Source of the DNA: G963676095 sp963676095
GTDB lineage: Bacteria; Bacteroidota; Bacteroidia; Bacteroidales; Prolixibacteraceae
Direction of reading: 5' to 3'
NCBI GenBank assembly: GCA_963676095.1
Contig: OY781040.1
Span: 2,294,001-2,358,000, forward strand
DNA length: 64,000 nt
Part shown: one piece after another, positions 8,119-17,262 of the stretch
Layout of the letters: the number at the start of each line of letters is the position of its first letter
Numbering within the stretch: the first letter of the stretch is position 1
The notes under the pieces: generated by a model
Seen by the model: only the letters and a program-made list of their open reading frames with translations
Database searches by the model: none
What the model was told of the DNA's origin: nothing
Translations under genes and position numbers: made by a program

Positions 8119-9205
8119 GTTCCTGCCGTTTGAGGCTAGCCGTTTGAACGTTTGATACTATGTTGTTTGAATGTTGTTTCTAAACTGAACGCTAAGACAC
8201 AAAGGCACTAAAAAGATGGTTAATATGGTTCCTATTGTTTTCGGTTCCCATGACTTTGGTTTTCTTCCCATTCTCTCATTCAATCATTCTTTCATTCACC
8301 AGTTCACCAACTCACCAGATCTCAATGTACCTCCCACCTAACCGCGAAGCGTCGAACAATTCGAACATTCAAACCCTTCAAACATCTATCGTTCCTGCCG
8401 TTTGAGGCTAGCCGTTTGAACGTTTGATACTATGTTGTTTGAGTGTTGTTTCTAAACTGAACGCTAAGACACAAAGGCACTAAAAAGATGGTTAATATGG
8501 TTCCTATTGTTTCGGTTCCCATGACTTTGGTTTTCTTCCCATTCTCTCATTCAATCATTCTTTCATTCACCAGTTCACCAACTCACCAGATCTCAATGTA
8601 CCTCCCACCTAACCGCGAAGCGTCGAACAATTCGAACATTCAAACCCTTCAAACATCTATCGTTCCTGCCGTTTGAGGCTAGCCGTTTGAACGTTTGATA
8701 CTATGTTGTTTGAATGTTGTTTCTAAACTGAACGCTAAGACACAAAGGCACTAAAAAGATGGTTAATATGGTTCCTATTGTTTTCGGTTCCTATGACTTT
8801 GGTTTTCTTCCCATTCTCTCATTCAATCATTCTTTCATTCACCAGTTCACCAACTCACCAGATCTCAATGTACCTCCCACCTAACCGCGAAGCGTCGAAC
8901 AATTCGAACATTCAAACCCTTCAAACATCTATCGTTCCTGCCGTTTGAGGCTAGCCGTTTGAACGTTTGATACTATGTTGTTTGAGTGTTGTTTCTAAAC
9001 TGAACGCTAAGACACAAAGGCACTAAAAAGATGGTTAATATGGTTCCTATTGTTTTCGGTTCCTATGACTTTGGTTTTCTTCCCATTCTCTCATTCAATC
9101 ATTCTTTCATTCACCAGTTCACCAACTCACCAGATCTCAATGTACCTCCCACCTAACCGCGAAGCGTCGAGCAATTCGAACATTCAAACCCTTCAAACAT
9201 CTATC
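8119..9205. repeat. Four tandem copies of a 272-bp non-coding repeat
   Basis: Copies run 8119-8390, 8391-8661 (one T shorter), 8662-8933 and 8934-9205. They differ at only a few bases. Copies 1 and 3 have TTTGAATG where 2 and 4 have TTTGAGTG, copies 1 and 2 have TTCCCATG where 3 and 4 have TTCCTATG, and copy 4 alone has GAGCAATTCG. The pattern suggests that a two-copy unit was itself duplicated. Each copy contains smaller iterations (TTCACCAGTTCACC, ATTCAAACCCTTCAAAC) and an AGACACAAAGGCAC segment. No open frame with coding character crosses the copies. The block separates the metallophosphatase gene from the GDPD gene; 8041-8118 upstream has short repeats of the GGTTGCTATTGTTA type. Confidence 0.95.
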
Positions 9206-9267
9206 GTTTAAAACCAGACAAACGTTCTCCGGAACTCCTTCCAGACAGGATATATTATGATCCATAC

Positions 9268-10110
9268 TCATTGTTCCTCAAAGCCGGGAAAATTCCGGTC
9301 ATATTTCGAATCGATCTGGAACTCGGTGACCCCGCATTTCTGAAGAAAAGCAATATCCCTTGCTGCGCCGGTACTGTCATTTTCATATTTATAATGAAAA
9401 TCGTTTACCGAAGGGACAACGGTTATCGAATTTTTCTGGCACCATTTCACGATCTCCGAATACATACGGTTTGCATTATCGAAAAGAAAATAGTTGGATG
9501 CCACATCTTCCCCTGCAGCAAGTTTAGCCATCATCTCCGGGGCTTCGTTCACCCTGAATTCGAATTTTGCCTTTCCCATAAAATAGTTGCGGGCATCTTT
9601 ATCGATAAAATAAGCATCCTTAAGCATGTTGTATTTCTCGAGAATCGTTTCAAGCTTTTTATAAAATGACAAGGGAGGGTTTTCCGGTTTAAGGTCAAGC
9701 ATAAACTTAATTTTCCCGGAGCACATCCGGGAGAGTTCATCCAGGGTCATCGGACTGTAACCGCCCTTTACAGAACGAAATTTCTTAATTTCATCCCAAT
9801 CCATTTCGTCAACCCGTCGGGTATCGTTATAAAATTTATGAAAATCAGGATCATGATTAAGGATCAGCACGCTGTCCCTGGTCATCCGGATATCGATCTC
9901 CAGCATGTAATAGCCCCGGTCGATAGCAGCCTTTACCGAGGCCGGATCATACTCACCATATTTGCTCCCTGTTATTCCGCCGCGATGGGCGATCAGCCTA
10001 TACCCGGTTACTTTACCTTCTCCTGAGGAACCGTTTTTCTCACCGGGTTTACATCCGGCAAGAAAAACGATAATCAAAACAAAACACAAAAAAATATTTT
10101 TTACCATCAT
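9268..10110 (-). CDS. Glycerophosphodiester phosphodiesterase family lipoprotein
   Basis: This is a 280-residue protein with a lipoprotein signal (IIVFLAGC, Cys at 20). The GDPD TIM-barrel signature is clear: LIAHRGG at about 38-44, then LEIDIRMTRDSVLILNHD, where the E-x-D pair and the later HD provide metal and catalytic groups, and KIKFMLDLKPE further on. The usual PENT motif is replaced by a GEYDPAS stretch, a variation seen in many Bacteroidetes relatives. The enzyme would release an alcohol and a glycerol or sugar phosphate from phosphodiesters at the membrane surface. It is 44 bases downstream of susD and probably in the same operon, so phosphodiester substrates are likely delivered by that SusCD pair. 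Confidence 0.88.
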   Translation of the reverse strand: MMVKNIFLCFVLIIVFLAGCKPGEKNGSSGEGKVTGYRLIAHRGGITGSKYGEYDPASVKAAIDRGYYMLEIDIRMTRDSVLILNHDPDFHKFYNDTRRVDEMDWDEIKKFRSVKGGYSPMTLDELSRMCSGKIKFMLDLKPENPPLSFYKKLETILEKYNMLKDAYFIDKDARNYFMGKAKFEFRVNEAPEMMAKLAAGEDVASNYFLFDNANRMYSEIVKWCQKNSITVVPSVNDFHYKYENDSTGAARDIAFLQKCGVTEFQIDSKYDRNFPGFEEQ

Positions 10111-10154
10111 TATTTAAATGTTATTTTATTGCAATCATTTTCGGCAACACTGAA

Positions 10155-11741
10155 TTAATCATCATACCCCGGATTCTGGCCAAGCGACGGGTTCAGGTCC
10201 AGTTCATCCTGGGGAACAGGATAAATACGCATATTGACATCGCTGTTTGTTTTCCATCCCCAGCTATCTTCAAACTTTCCGAAACGGATCAGGTCGTTCC
10301 TGCGCCAACCTTCATAGCATAGTTCCCGTGCGCGTTCATTCAGTAATTCATCCAGGCCGATCTCGCTGTAATCGGTGGCATCAGACCGGTCACGGACCAT
10401 GTTTACCAATGAGACAGGAGTTTGTCCTAGGGTTGCCGTGGCCCCGCGAAGAATAGCCTCGGCCTTCATAAGCAGGATGTCGGCATATCTGAACACCGGC
10501 CAGTCATTGCTTTGATTACGGGTAGTGGAAGTACTGTCAGGATAAAACTTATTACAGCGATAGCCCTGGGCACGACCAAGTTCATCGTCGCCCGTATCAA
10601 ACTTATTAAAATCATCAAACACAATATCTTTGGTAAATTCAAGCTGATAGGTAACAGCCCCGTTCGGCTCGTCCCCGCAGTAGCCGGCATCCAGTCCGGA
10701 GTTCGTAGTCTCGATCAGGATCGGATCCCCATTCCAGTCATATTGCTTTCCTGTAAGCCATATATCGTCCCTCCGGTCATTGAGATCATTAAACAGATCA
10801 TAAAAAGAAGGTAACGCTTTGACACATCCACTCGGGCTGAAAGGCAGACCGTATTTATTTTTCAGAGCTTTATGCAGCCAGTAGCGTGACCAGTACTGAT
10901 TGGCGATATTTTCGGAATCATACGTAACCGCAAAAATGATATCCTTGATATCCGGACCATTATCGATCTGGAAAACATCCAGATAATCGTCATCAAGATT
11001 ATAACTCCCCGTTTCGATAATCGAATCGCAGGCAGCCACGGCATCGTCATACCGGTTTACTCCCGTATAAACTTCCGAATTGAGGTACATTTTTGCCAGC
11101 AGGGCATAAGCCATGTATTTGGTAGGGCGTCCATACGTGCTTTGATCGACTGTCGTGCTCAGATAACTGACAGCATCCAGCAGGTCGCTTTCCAGGGAAC
11201 CAAAAACTTCTTCCCGGGATGTCCGTTCGGTAACCTCCTGACCGAAGGTTGTCACCAGGGGCACATCGCCATAAAGGTCCATCAGTATAAAATGATAAAA
11301 AGCGCGCATCGTTTTTACTTCGGCAACTGCCGTTTCTTTGGTACTGTTATCTTCTGCCGATTCGTAAAGGGTAAGAATACTGTTGCATGACGTGATCCCG
11401 CTGTAACACCAGTCCCATACTTCCCCGATAAAGCGCTGATCGGCTGTCCATGTATGCAGATGATAATTTTTATACCTTCCGTCGTCATACCAGTTTCCTC
11501 CGTTGGCCGTAAGGATTAAACCGTCTGCAGAAAATTCCTGCAAAAACCAGTATGACTTAAAGTACAAGCTAGCCAGATTGGTATATATCGGACCTGATGC
11601 GGCAATAAAATCTTCTTCAGTTACCGGAAAATTATCGGCTGTCAGCTCAGATTCGACCGGGACATCCAGATTTGTGCATCCGTTGAATAATAGTAACAGA
11701 ATTAAGACGAATGCAATACCGGCAAAATTTATCTTATTCAT
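10155..11741 (-). CDS. SusD/RagB-family outer-membrane nutrient-binding lipoprotein
   Basis: This is a 528-residue lipoprotein. The start at 11741 (MNKINFAGIAFVL) is chosen over 11759 because it gives a compact lipoprotein signal ending LLLFNGC. The typical SusD layout follows: a helical N-terminal TPR-like part with SYWFLQEFSADG, VWDWCYSGITSCNSIL and a KTMRAFYHFILMDLYGDVPLV block, then the variable ligand region, and the closing RYADILLMKAEAI ... LLNERARELCYEGWRRNDLIRFGKF signature. It forms a lid over the SusC barrel encoded directly upstream (19-base gap) and captures the substrate at the cell surface. The substrate cannot be read from sequence; the neighbouring GDPD suggests a phosphodiester. 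Confidence 0.94.
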   Translation of the reverse strand: MNKINFAGIAFVLILLLLFNGCTNLDVPVESELTADNFPVTEEDFIAASGPIYTNLASLYFKSYWFLQEFSADGLILTANGGNWYDDGRYKNYHLHTWTADQRFIGEVWDWCYSGITSCNSILTLYESAEDNSTKETAVAEVKTMRAFYHFILMDLYGDVPLVTTFGQEVTERTSREEVFGSLESDLLDAVSYLSTTVDQSTYGRPTKYMAYALLAKMYLNSEVYTGVNRYDDAVAACDSIIETGSYNLDDDYLDVFQIDNGPDIKDIIFAVTYDSENIANQYWSRYWLHKALKNKYGLPFSPSGCVKALPSFYDLFNDLNDRRDDIWLTGKQYDWNGDPILIETTNSGLDAGYCGDEPNGAVTYQLEFTKDIVFDDFNKFDTGDDELGRAQGYRCNKFYPDSTSTTRNQSNDWPVFRYADILLMKAEAILRGATATLGQTPVSLVNMVRDRSDATDYSEIGLDELLNERARELCYEGWRRNDLIRFGKFEDSWGWKTNSDVNMRIYPVPQDELDLNPSLGQNPGYDD

Positions 11742-11760
11742 AACCTTGATTTTTAACAAA

Positions 11761-14700
11761 TTAAAATTCTACATTCACACCAACAATAAACGAACGGGTC
11801 TTGGGAAAATAATCGTCATCGTCGATCCCGGGAGTAATACCGCCCATGTTTATCTCAGGATCTGTTCCTTTATATCCGGTAATCACGAACACATTATTAA
11901 CGGTGGAATAAATCTTCAGTCCCTTTATCAGAGCATCTGCAAGCCTGAAATCATAGGAAAGGGTCACATTATCCAGCCGGATGTAATCCCCTTTTTCCAG
12001 GTAACGGTCCGACGTATAATGCGCGCCGGTATCGTCAACCGATTCTTTCAGGGTCATCCGCGGCATATTGTAATGAGTGGCTTCTGCCGGATAATTCAGG
12101 TTAGCCAGGGTTGCATTCAGCACTTTATTGCCTGTAACTCCCCGGAAAAGAAAATCGAGACTGAAATTCCGGTACGAGATGGTGTTGTGCCACCCCCCGG
12201 TTGCCTTAGGCTGGGCATCTCCTGCATAAAAATGATCACCACTTGACGGGGAAGTTGTCAGATTACCATCTTCATCATAGAACTGGGAAACACCTTCGTC
12301 ATTCTTCCCGGCGTATTTCCAGAGGTAAAACTGACCGAGCGGTTTTCCTTCCTCTATAATCTGGGCATAATTTCCCGATTGTCCATGATCGCCGATACTG
12401 GCAGAATGGACATAATCGAGTTCCAGTTCGTCATTGGAAAGTTTATTGATGTTGTTCCGGTTAAAGGAAAGGTTGAAGGAAGTATTCCATTTGAAGTTTC
12501 TGGTCCTGACCGGCATTGCCTCAAGTGAAAGTTCTACTCCCTTGTTTTCCATCTCGCCCACGTTGGCCGTAAGCGTATTTACATAATATTCACTGGTCGA
12601 AACGCTGTAGGTCCAGATCAGATCCCTGGTAATTTTGTCATAGTATTCGATTGTTCCGCTCAGTCTTCCTTTCAGGACAGCGAAATCGAGGCCGATGTTC
12701 AGCATGGCTGTCTGTTCCCATTTAAGGTCCGGATTCGGATTCTGCGTAACACCAATCCCATTGATATAATCACCATCGTAATAGAACTTACCCGTAGTGC
12801 CATAACGGAGTTTACTGATCAGGGCATCAAAACCAAGCGAGTTCCCGCTGATACCATACCCCACTCTGAATTTCAGGTTATCAAACAAGTGTTGCTTCTG
12901 CATGAACGGTTCTTCAGTGATTCTCCATCCGACAGAAAAAGAAGGGAAATACCCCCACCGGTTATTTTCACCAAAGGCAGAAGATCCATCCCGGCGTAAA
13001 GTTGCCTGCAACAAATATTTTCCTTTGTAATCATAATTCAGTCGGGAATAAAAAGAAATCATCCGCAGCGTACTCATGGAAGTGTCGTCATAATCGGGAG
13101 AGAAACCGTCATAATTACTTCCGAGTGCCAGGTTATAATAACTTGTTTCATCCGACACAAAATTCGTGCTGTTCACCCCAAATCCGTTTCCGCTCTTGGT
13201 CTCATGCCATGAATATCCCAGCAAAAATTTCAGGTCATGCTTACCAAACAGATGGTGGTAAGTTCCGAATGTTTCCATCATCTTTACCTCCCCTTCGTAG
13301 GACGACCGGTAGGCATAACCGTTATATCCCTGGGCCAGGCGGGAATCCTTGCTGAGGTATTCCGCAAAATTGGACTGGGTGTTTTTATAGGAACCATTGA
13401 TCTCGTAATCGAGTCCATCAAGGATATTCAGCTGGGCACGGATCGTTCCCTGAAGATATTTGTTCCGGGTATCGAACGTGTTCTGATCGATCAGTGCCAC
13501 CGGGTTATAAGACCCCCTGTCCAGGTTCTCGTGATAGCTCCCGTCCTCATCATAAATACCAACAGTAGGAAGGTAATTCCACATCGTAAGGTACAAATCA
13601 TCGGAAACAGTTGACTGATTCTCGACCTCTGCAGAAAGCGTGCAGCCCAACTTTAATTTGTCGCGCATCGCTTTCTGTTCAAGGTTCGCACGCATTTTCA
13701 GGGTATTACGGGCCGAATTATCAAGAATTCCCTGGTTCCGTTTATAGTCGATGTTCGCAATATAGGTTGTCCTGTTATTTCCGCCACCCAGCGTTACATT
13801 GTTATCATACGAAACGCCCGGCCTGCTAACTTCATTAAACCAATTGGTTCCTGAACCGTCATCATCTTCCGGGTCCAGGCTCAGTCCGTTCTCAGACAGG
13901 TATGCTCTGTATTCCGCTGCCGAAAGCATATCGATCTTCCTGGAAACCTTTTCAATAGCCATATAGGCATTGTAATTAACAACAGACTGACCTGGCTCTC
14001 CTTTCTTCGTCGTGATAATAATAACCCCGTTTGCAGCACGCGATCCGTAAATGGCAGTAGCGGAGGCATCCCTGAGGACATCGACTGAAACAATATCGTC
14101 ATCGGCAGGCATCAGACCGTCAACAATCCCGTCGATCACATAGAGCGGTGACTGGGCATCTCCGGTCCGGAGGGTTGACGGGCCTCTCAGGGTTATGGAC
14201 ATGCTCCCGTTAGGGTTCCCGTCTTTTGTAATATTCAGTCCCGGAATTTTTCCCTGGATAGCCAGTATCGGATTAGGATAAGCGCCTTTGTTCATTTCCT
14301 CTGCCGAAATAGTCGAAATAGAACTTGTCAGGTCCTTTTTCTTGGCCGATCCATATCCGATAGCGACAACTTCATCCAGCCCGATTGTTTCTTCCTGCAT
14401 GGTTGCATTGATATCGCTGCGTTCCGAAACAGAAACTTCCCGGGTTTTCATTCCGATAAAGGAAAAAACAATGGTGGCATTCCCTGGTACACCGATTAAG
14501 TTATAGTTCCCTTCAATATCGGTAACCGTCCCTTCCGCGGTCCCTTTTACGGTCACACTAACCCCTGGCAAAGGCTCGCCTGTACCGGAAACAACCTTTC
14601 CTTTAACATCTTTCTTTCGGGGAGACTGCTGTTCCATGCTGCGAAGGATAATATTTCCTTCCGTCGAAATAAATGCCTCAATACCTGTACCTTCCAGCAC

Positions 14701-14985
14701 CCTTTCAAGGGCCTCCTTTAATGTCACGTTCTCCATATTCAGTTTAACCTCACCCTTCGGGATCAACTCGGAACTGACAGCCATTCCGAGGTTAAATGTC
14801 TGGGCAATTTTCTTCAATGCCTGAGTATAACTGAGCCCCTTCAGCTGAAGGTTCACCGTTTCTTCATAAGCCTTTTGTGCCCGGTCTTGCCCTTCCGTTA
14901 CCGGAAAATTGGCAAATCCGGCTGCCTGACTGAACGGACAGGTCATCCATACCAGCAGGAACAAACTCAAATACTTTTTCTTCAT
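11761..14985 (-). CDS. SusC/RagA-family TonB-dependent transporter with N-terminal STN signalling domain
   Basis: The frame opens at 15018, but the ATG at 14985 (MKKKYLSLFLLVWM) gives a normal signal peptide and a 1074-residue protein. After the signal comes an STN (secretin/TonB short N-terminal) domain (about residues 35-110, ending FISTEGNIILRS). Next is a carboxypeptidase-regulatory-like domain (KGKVVSGTGEPLPGVSVTVKG), then the plug (GYGSAKKKDLTSSIS, SPLYVIDGIVDG, YGSRAANGVIIITTKKG) and the 22-strand barrel ending TRSFIVGVNVEF. STN-bearing SusC proteins pass ligand occupancy to a FecR anti-sigma in the inner membrane, and both FecR and the ECF sigma are encoded directly upstream. It would import the SusD-bound substrate using TonB energy. 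Confidence 0.95.
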   Translation of the reverse strand: MKKKYLSLFLLVWMTCPFSQAAGFANFPVTEGQDRAQKAYEETVNLQLKGLSYTQALKKIAQTFNLGMAVSSELIPKGEVKLNMENVTLKEALERVLEGTGIEAFISTEGNIILRSMEQQSPRKKDVKGKVVSGTGEPLPGVSVTVKGTAEGTVTDIEGNYNLIGVPGNATIVFSFIGMKTREVSVSERSDINATMQEETIGLDEVVAIGYGSAKKKDLTSSISTISAEEMNKGAYPNPILAIQGKIPGLNITKDGNPNGSMSITLRGPSTLRTGDAQSPLYVIDGIVDGLMPADDDIVSVDVLRDASATAIYGSRAANGVIIITTKKGEPGQSVVNYNAYMAIEKVSRKIDMLSAAEYRAYLSENGLSLDPEDDDGSGTNWFNEVSRPGVSYDNNVTLGGGNNRTTYIANIDYKRNQGILDNSARNTLKMRANLEQKAMRDKLKLGCTLSAEVENQSTVSDDLYLTMWNYLPTVGIYDEDGSYHENLDRGSYNPVALIDQNTFDTRNKYLQGTIRAQLNILDGLDYEINGSYKNTQSNFAEYLSKDSRLAQGYNGYAYRSSYEGEVKMMETFGTYHHLFGKHDLKFLLGYSWHETKSGNGFGVNSTNFVSDETSYYNLALGSNYDGFSPDYDDTSMSTLRMISFYSRLNYDYKGKYLLQATLRRDGSSAFGENNRWGYFPSFSVGWRITEEPFMQKQHLFDNLKFRVGYGISGNSLGFDALISKLRYGTTGKFYYDGDYINGIGVTQNPNPDLKWEQTAMLNIGLDFAVLKGRLSGTIEYYDKITRDLIWTYSVSTSEYYVNTLTANVGEMENKGVELSLEAMPVRTRNFKWNTSFNLSFNRNNINKLSNDELELDYVHSASIGDHGQSGNYAQIIEEGKPLGQFYLWKYAGKNDEGVSQFYDEDGNLTTSPSSGDHFYAGDAQPKATGGWHNTISYRNFSLDFLFRGVTGNKVLNATLANLNYPAEATHYNMPRMTLKESVDDTGAHYTSDRYLEKGDYIRLDNVTLSYDFRLADALIKGLKIYSTVNNVFVITGYKGTDPEINMGGITPGIDDDDYFPKTRSFIVGVNVEF

Positions 14986-15162
14986 TTGGATAATTTTTGT
15001 TGGTTTCGATTTATTCATCGGATCAAGCCGGTTTATTACCTATTTCCAGATCTGGCCGTTTAATTCTTTTTGGCTCGTTCCATCCTAAAAATCAGCGCAC
15101 AGCAATCCCATTTTGCATTTTACAGATCGTGCAATCAATTAATTATTAATATTTTGTTGATT

Positions 15163-16140
15163 TTACTGAGTCAAAAAATACCTTCCTCCGGATTTCCTAA
15201 CCCGGACATTCAATGACAGGGCCAACTGCCCAATTACTTCATCCAGGGACACAGCTTTCAGGTAAGCTGTAAAATTTTTATTTTCCAGATCGTCTCCCTC
15301 TATCCCGATATCCGTATCAAAAATATTTTCCAACTGACTTACCACCTGGGCAAGAGGCACATGATCAAACTCAAGATAATGGTCGAACCATGCAAAATAG
15401 TTCCTGGCTGGCTGGGCAACCTTCACCGCATGCCGGTTTTCATCCATTACACCCACTTCATTTGCCGTAAGGATTACCCCATTCTCCTGACCCTTTCCTT
15501 TAAAAGCGACCCGGCCTTCTTCAACGGCAACAACCACTGTTTTCCTTCGGGGAACCGACTTTACATTAAATACTGTTCCCAATACCCGCACCTGAGCATC
15601 ATTAGCATCGATTATAAAAGGTTTATCCGGATTTTTTGCCACTTCGAAAAAGGCCTCGCCGGTTAACCTGACCCGGCGGGTTTCCTGATGGTTCATTTTT
15701 TCCGAATATCTCAGCCCGCTTCCTGCATTCAGCCTGACGCGTGTCCCATCGGGAAGTACTACTGTTTCCTGCCCGGATTCAGGCGCCTGAACGGTCGTAT
15801 AGTCTAGTTGATTTCTTACCCATCCGGACTGATATATCCCCCAACCGGTACCGATGAAGATCAACAGGGATGCGGCAATCCTGAACACAGGGTTTAATGC
15901 CATCTTTCTTTTGCTTATCCGGGAGTTTATGTTGCTGTATATCCTGCTGCTCTGGTTCCCGGGAAGAGGAACATTGCTCGTAAACGCTTCTTCCCCCATT
16001 TTTTCATCCAGCATCCTTTCCCCTTCTTCTGATCCCATAAATTCCAGGAAATCATCAAGTTCACCTGCCGGAAGTTTTCCCTCCAGATACAGCTTAAGCA
16101 TCCTGTTTTTTTCTTCTTCGGTTTGCAACAAATTTTTCAT
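15163..16140 (-). CDS. FecR-family anti-sigma factor
   Basis: This is a 325-residue protein. The cytoplasmic N-terminal part (about 1-75) would bind the sigma factor. A single membrane segment is at about 80-105 (ALNPVFRIAASLLIFIGTGW). The periplasmic FecR domain follows, with TVVLPDGTRVRLNAGSGLRY, GEAFFEVAKNPDKPF and VRVLGTVFNVKS. The C-terminal domain (DHVPLAQVVSQLENIF ... FTAYLKAVSLDEVIGQLA) resembles DUF4974 and contacts the STN domain of the partner SusC. It lies between the ECF sigma gene (167 bases upstream) and the STN-SusC gene (177 bases downstream), completing a surface-signalling module. Confidence 0.95.
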   Translation of the reverse strand: MKNLLQTEEEKNRMLKLYLEGKLPAGELDDFLEFMGSEEGERMLDEKMGEEAFTSNVPLPGNQSSRIYSNINSRISKRKMALNPVFRIAASLLIFIGTGWGIYQSGWVRNQLDYTTVQAPESGQETVVLPDGTRVRLNAGSGLRYSEKMNHQETRRVRLTGEAFFEVAKNPDKPFIIDANDAQVRVLGTVFNVKSVPRRKTVVVAVEEGRVAFKGKGQENGVILTANEVGVMDENRHAVKVAQPARNYFAWFDHYLEFDHVPLAQVVSQLENIFDTDIGIEGDDLENKNFTAYLKAVSLDEVIGQLALSLNVRVRKSGGRYFLTQ

Positions 16141-16307
16141 TATACGCGCAACATGTTTGTTTCATTAGACTAACTTCCGAATACACACATAAGACAAGCA
16201 GAAACAGAAAAACATCTGCCGGTATTTTAGGATTTCACAATCTGTTAACAATACCGGGTTTGCTTAACAATGAGGTAACAAAAAATAAACAAGGAAAATA
16301 AGAGGGG

Positions 16308-16874
16308 TCACAAAGCTACTCCGGGAAAGTTGTTCTTAACAAATTTCATGGCCTTCACCATATGGTCGTTCACCGTACTTTTAGAGATTCCAAGTACCCG
16401 GGCCACCTCGTCGTAACTTTTTTCTTCAAACCTGCATAGCCGGAAAACTTCCTGGCGCTGGGGCGGGAGCATCGACATAATTTTCCCCAGTAAGGCGATA
16501 TCTTCATTTTGGCCTAGTAGCTGATCGCTTTCTTCGTCCTTCTCGTCAAGGGTCAATTTAATTTCGTCTTTGATCCTGTTTTCCCGGGATGCCTTTTTCA
16601 GAACATTCAGGAGATAATTTCTGGAAAGCCGGAATAACCAGGCTGAAAAATCTTCCACATAAACCAGGCTTTCCCGTTTTATCCATATCTTAAGAAAAAT
16701 ATCCTGGACCGCTTCTTCTGCCAGGTATTCGGATCGAAGATATCTCTTTGAAAAATGAAAAATCAGGGGATGGAAGATATCGAACAACTCTTTAAAAGCC
16801 TGTTGATTTCCCCTTGCAACCAGCAAAATAAGACTTCTCTGCCGGTTTGAATCGTCATTACTTGCTAAAGCCAT
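16308..16874 (-). CDS. ECF sigma-70 factor (SusC/FecR-associated)
   Basis: This is a 188-residue sigma factor. Region 2 is visible as FKELFDIFHPLIFHFSKRYL ... AEEAVQDIFLKIW, and region 4 as LPPQRQEVFRLCRFEEKSYDEVARVLGISKSTVNDH with its helix-turn-helix. There is no region 3 or region 1, as expected for an ECF factor. It should drive the FecR-SusCD operon and perhaps the downstream phosphoesterases when FecR releases it. The gap between sigma and fecR could hold its target promoter, but no clear -7 box of the housekeeping type is present there. Confidence 0.94.
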   Translation of the reverse strand: MALASNDDSNRQRSLILLVARGNQQAFKELFDIFHPLIFHFSKRYLRSEYLAEEAVQDIFLKIWIKRESLVYVEDFSAWLFRLSRNYLLNVLKKASRENRIKDEIKLTLDEKDEESDQLLGQNEDIALLGKIMSMLPPQRQEVFRLCRFEEKSYDEVARVLGISKSTVNDHMVKAMKFVKNNFPGVAL

Positions 16875-17262
16875 TTCTTCGCCGGTGAATTTCCGGCATA
16901 AAATAAGCAGCCCAAAAACAATCAGTTATTATTTAAATCTTAAAAAACGAATACAAAACGATTACGTTTTATAACCGGATCGTTCCGGTCATAAAATAAT
17001 ATCCGATTTTTCCCGACATCAATCATTTACGTCTAAAAAATGAAAATCATCTACCGCTTTTTGTATTTATAAAATTACTTACCAAACATATTTTTTTAAT
17101 TACATAAGACAGGAATCCATAGATATTTTGAAAAATTTCACCCATCATCCACGAAAAATCATTTTTTGTTAAAAACGTTAATTATAAATACATTAACTTT
17201 TATTGGTTGTTAATTTGTATACAAAAAAGGAAAAAAAGAGATTAAATAAAAAAATAAATGCT
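16875..17262. other. Divergent AT-rich intergenic region
   Basis: This 388-base stretch lies between the minus-strand ECF sigma gene and the plus-strand lipoprotein gene. It is very AT-rich and holds no frame with coding features. Both promoters must lie here. No exact TAnnTTTG box is present; TATTTTG near 17125 and TAATTTG near 17211 are each one base short of the consensus. Confidence 0.5.

Noticed and set aside
8488..8676. 62-codon plus frame within the repeat array
   Set aside because: It is not open in the other copies, which differ by single bases, so it is not conserved coding sequence.
8119..9205. Possible CRISPR array
   Set aside because: Units are 272 bp and contiguous, with no unique spacers and no cas genes nearby.
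11503..12246. 247-codon plus frame opposite susD/susC
   Set aside because: Antisense shadow of two clear genes; no domain.
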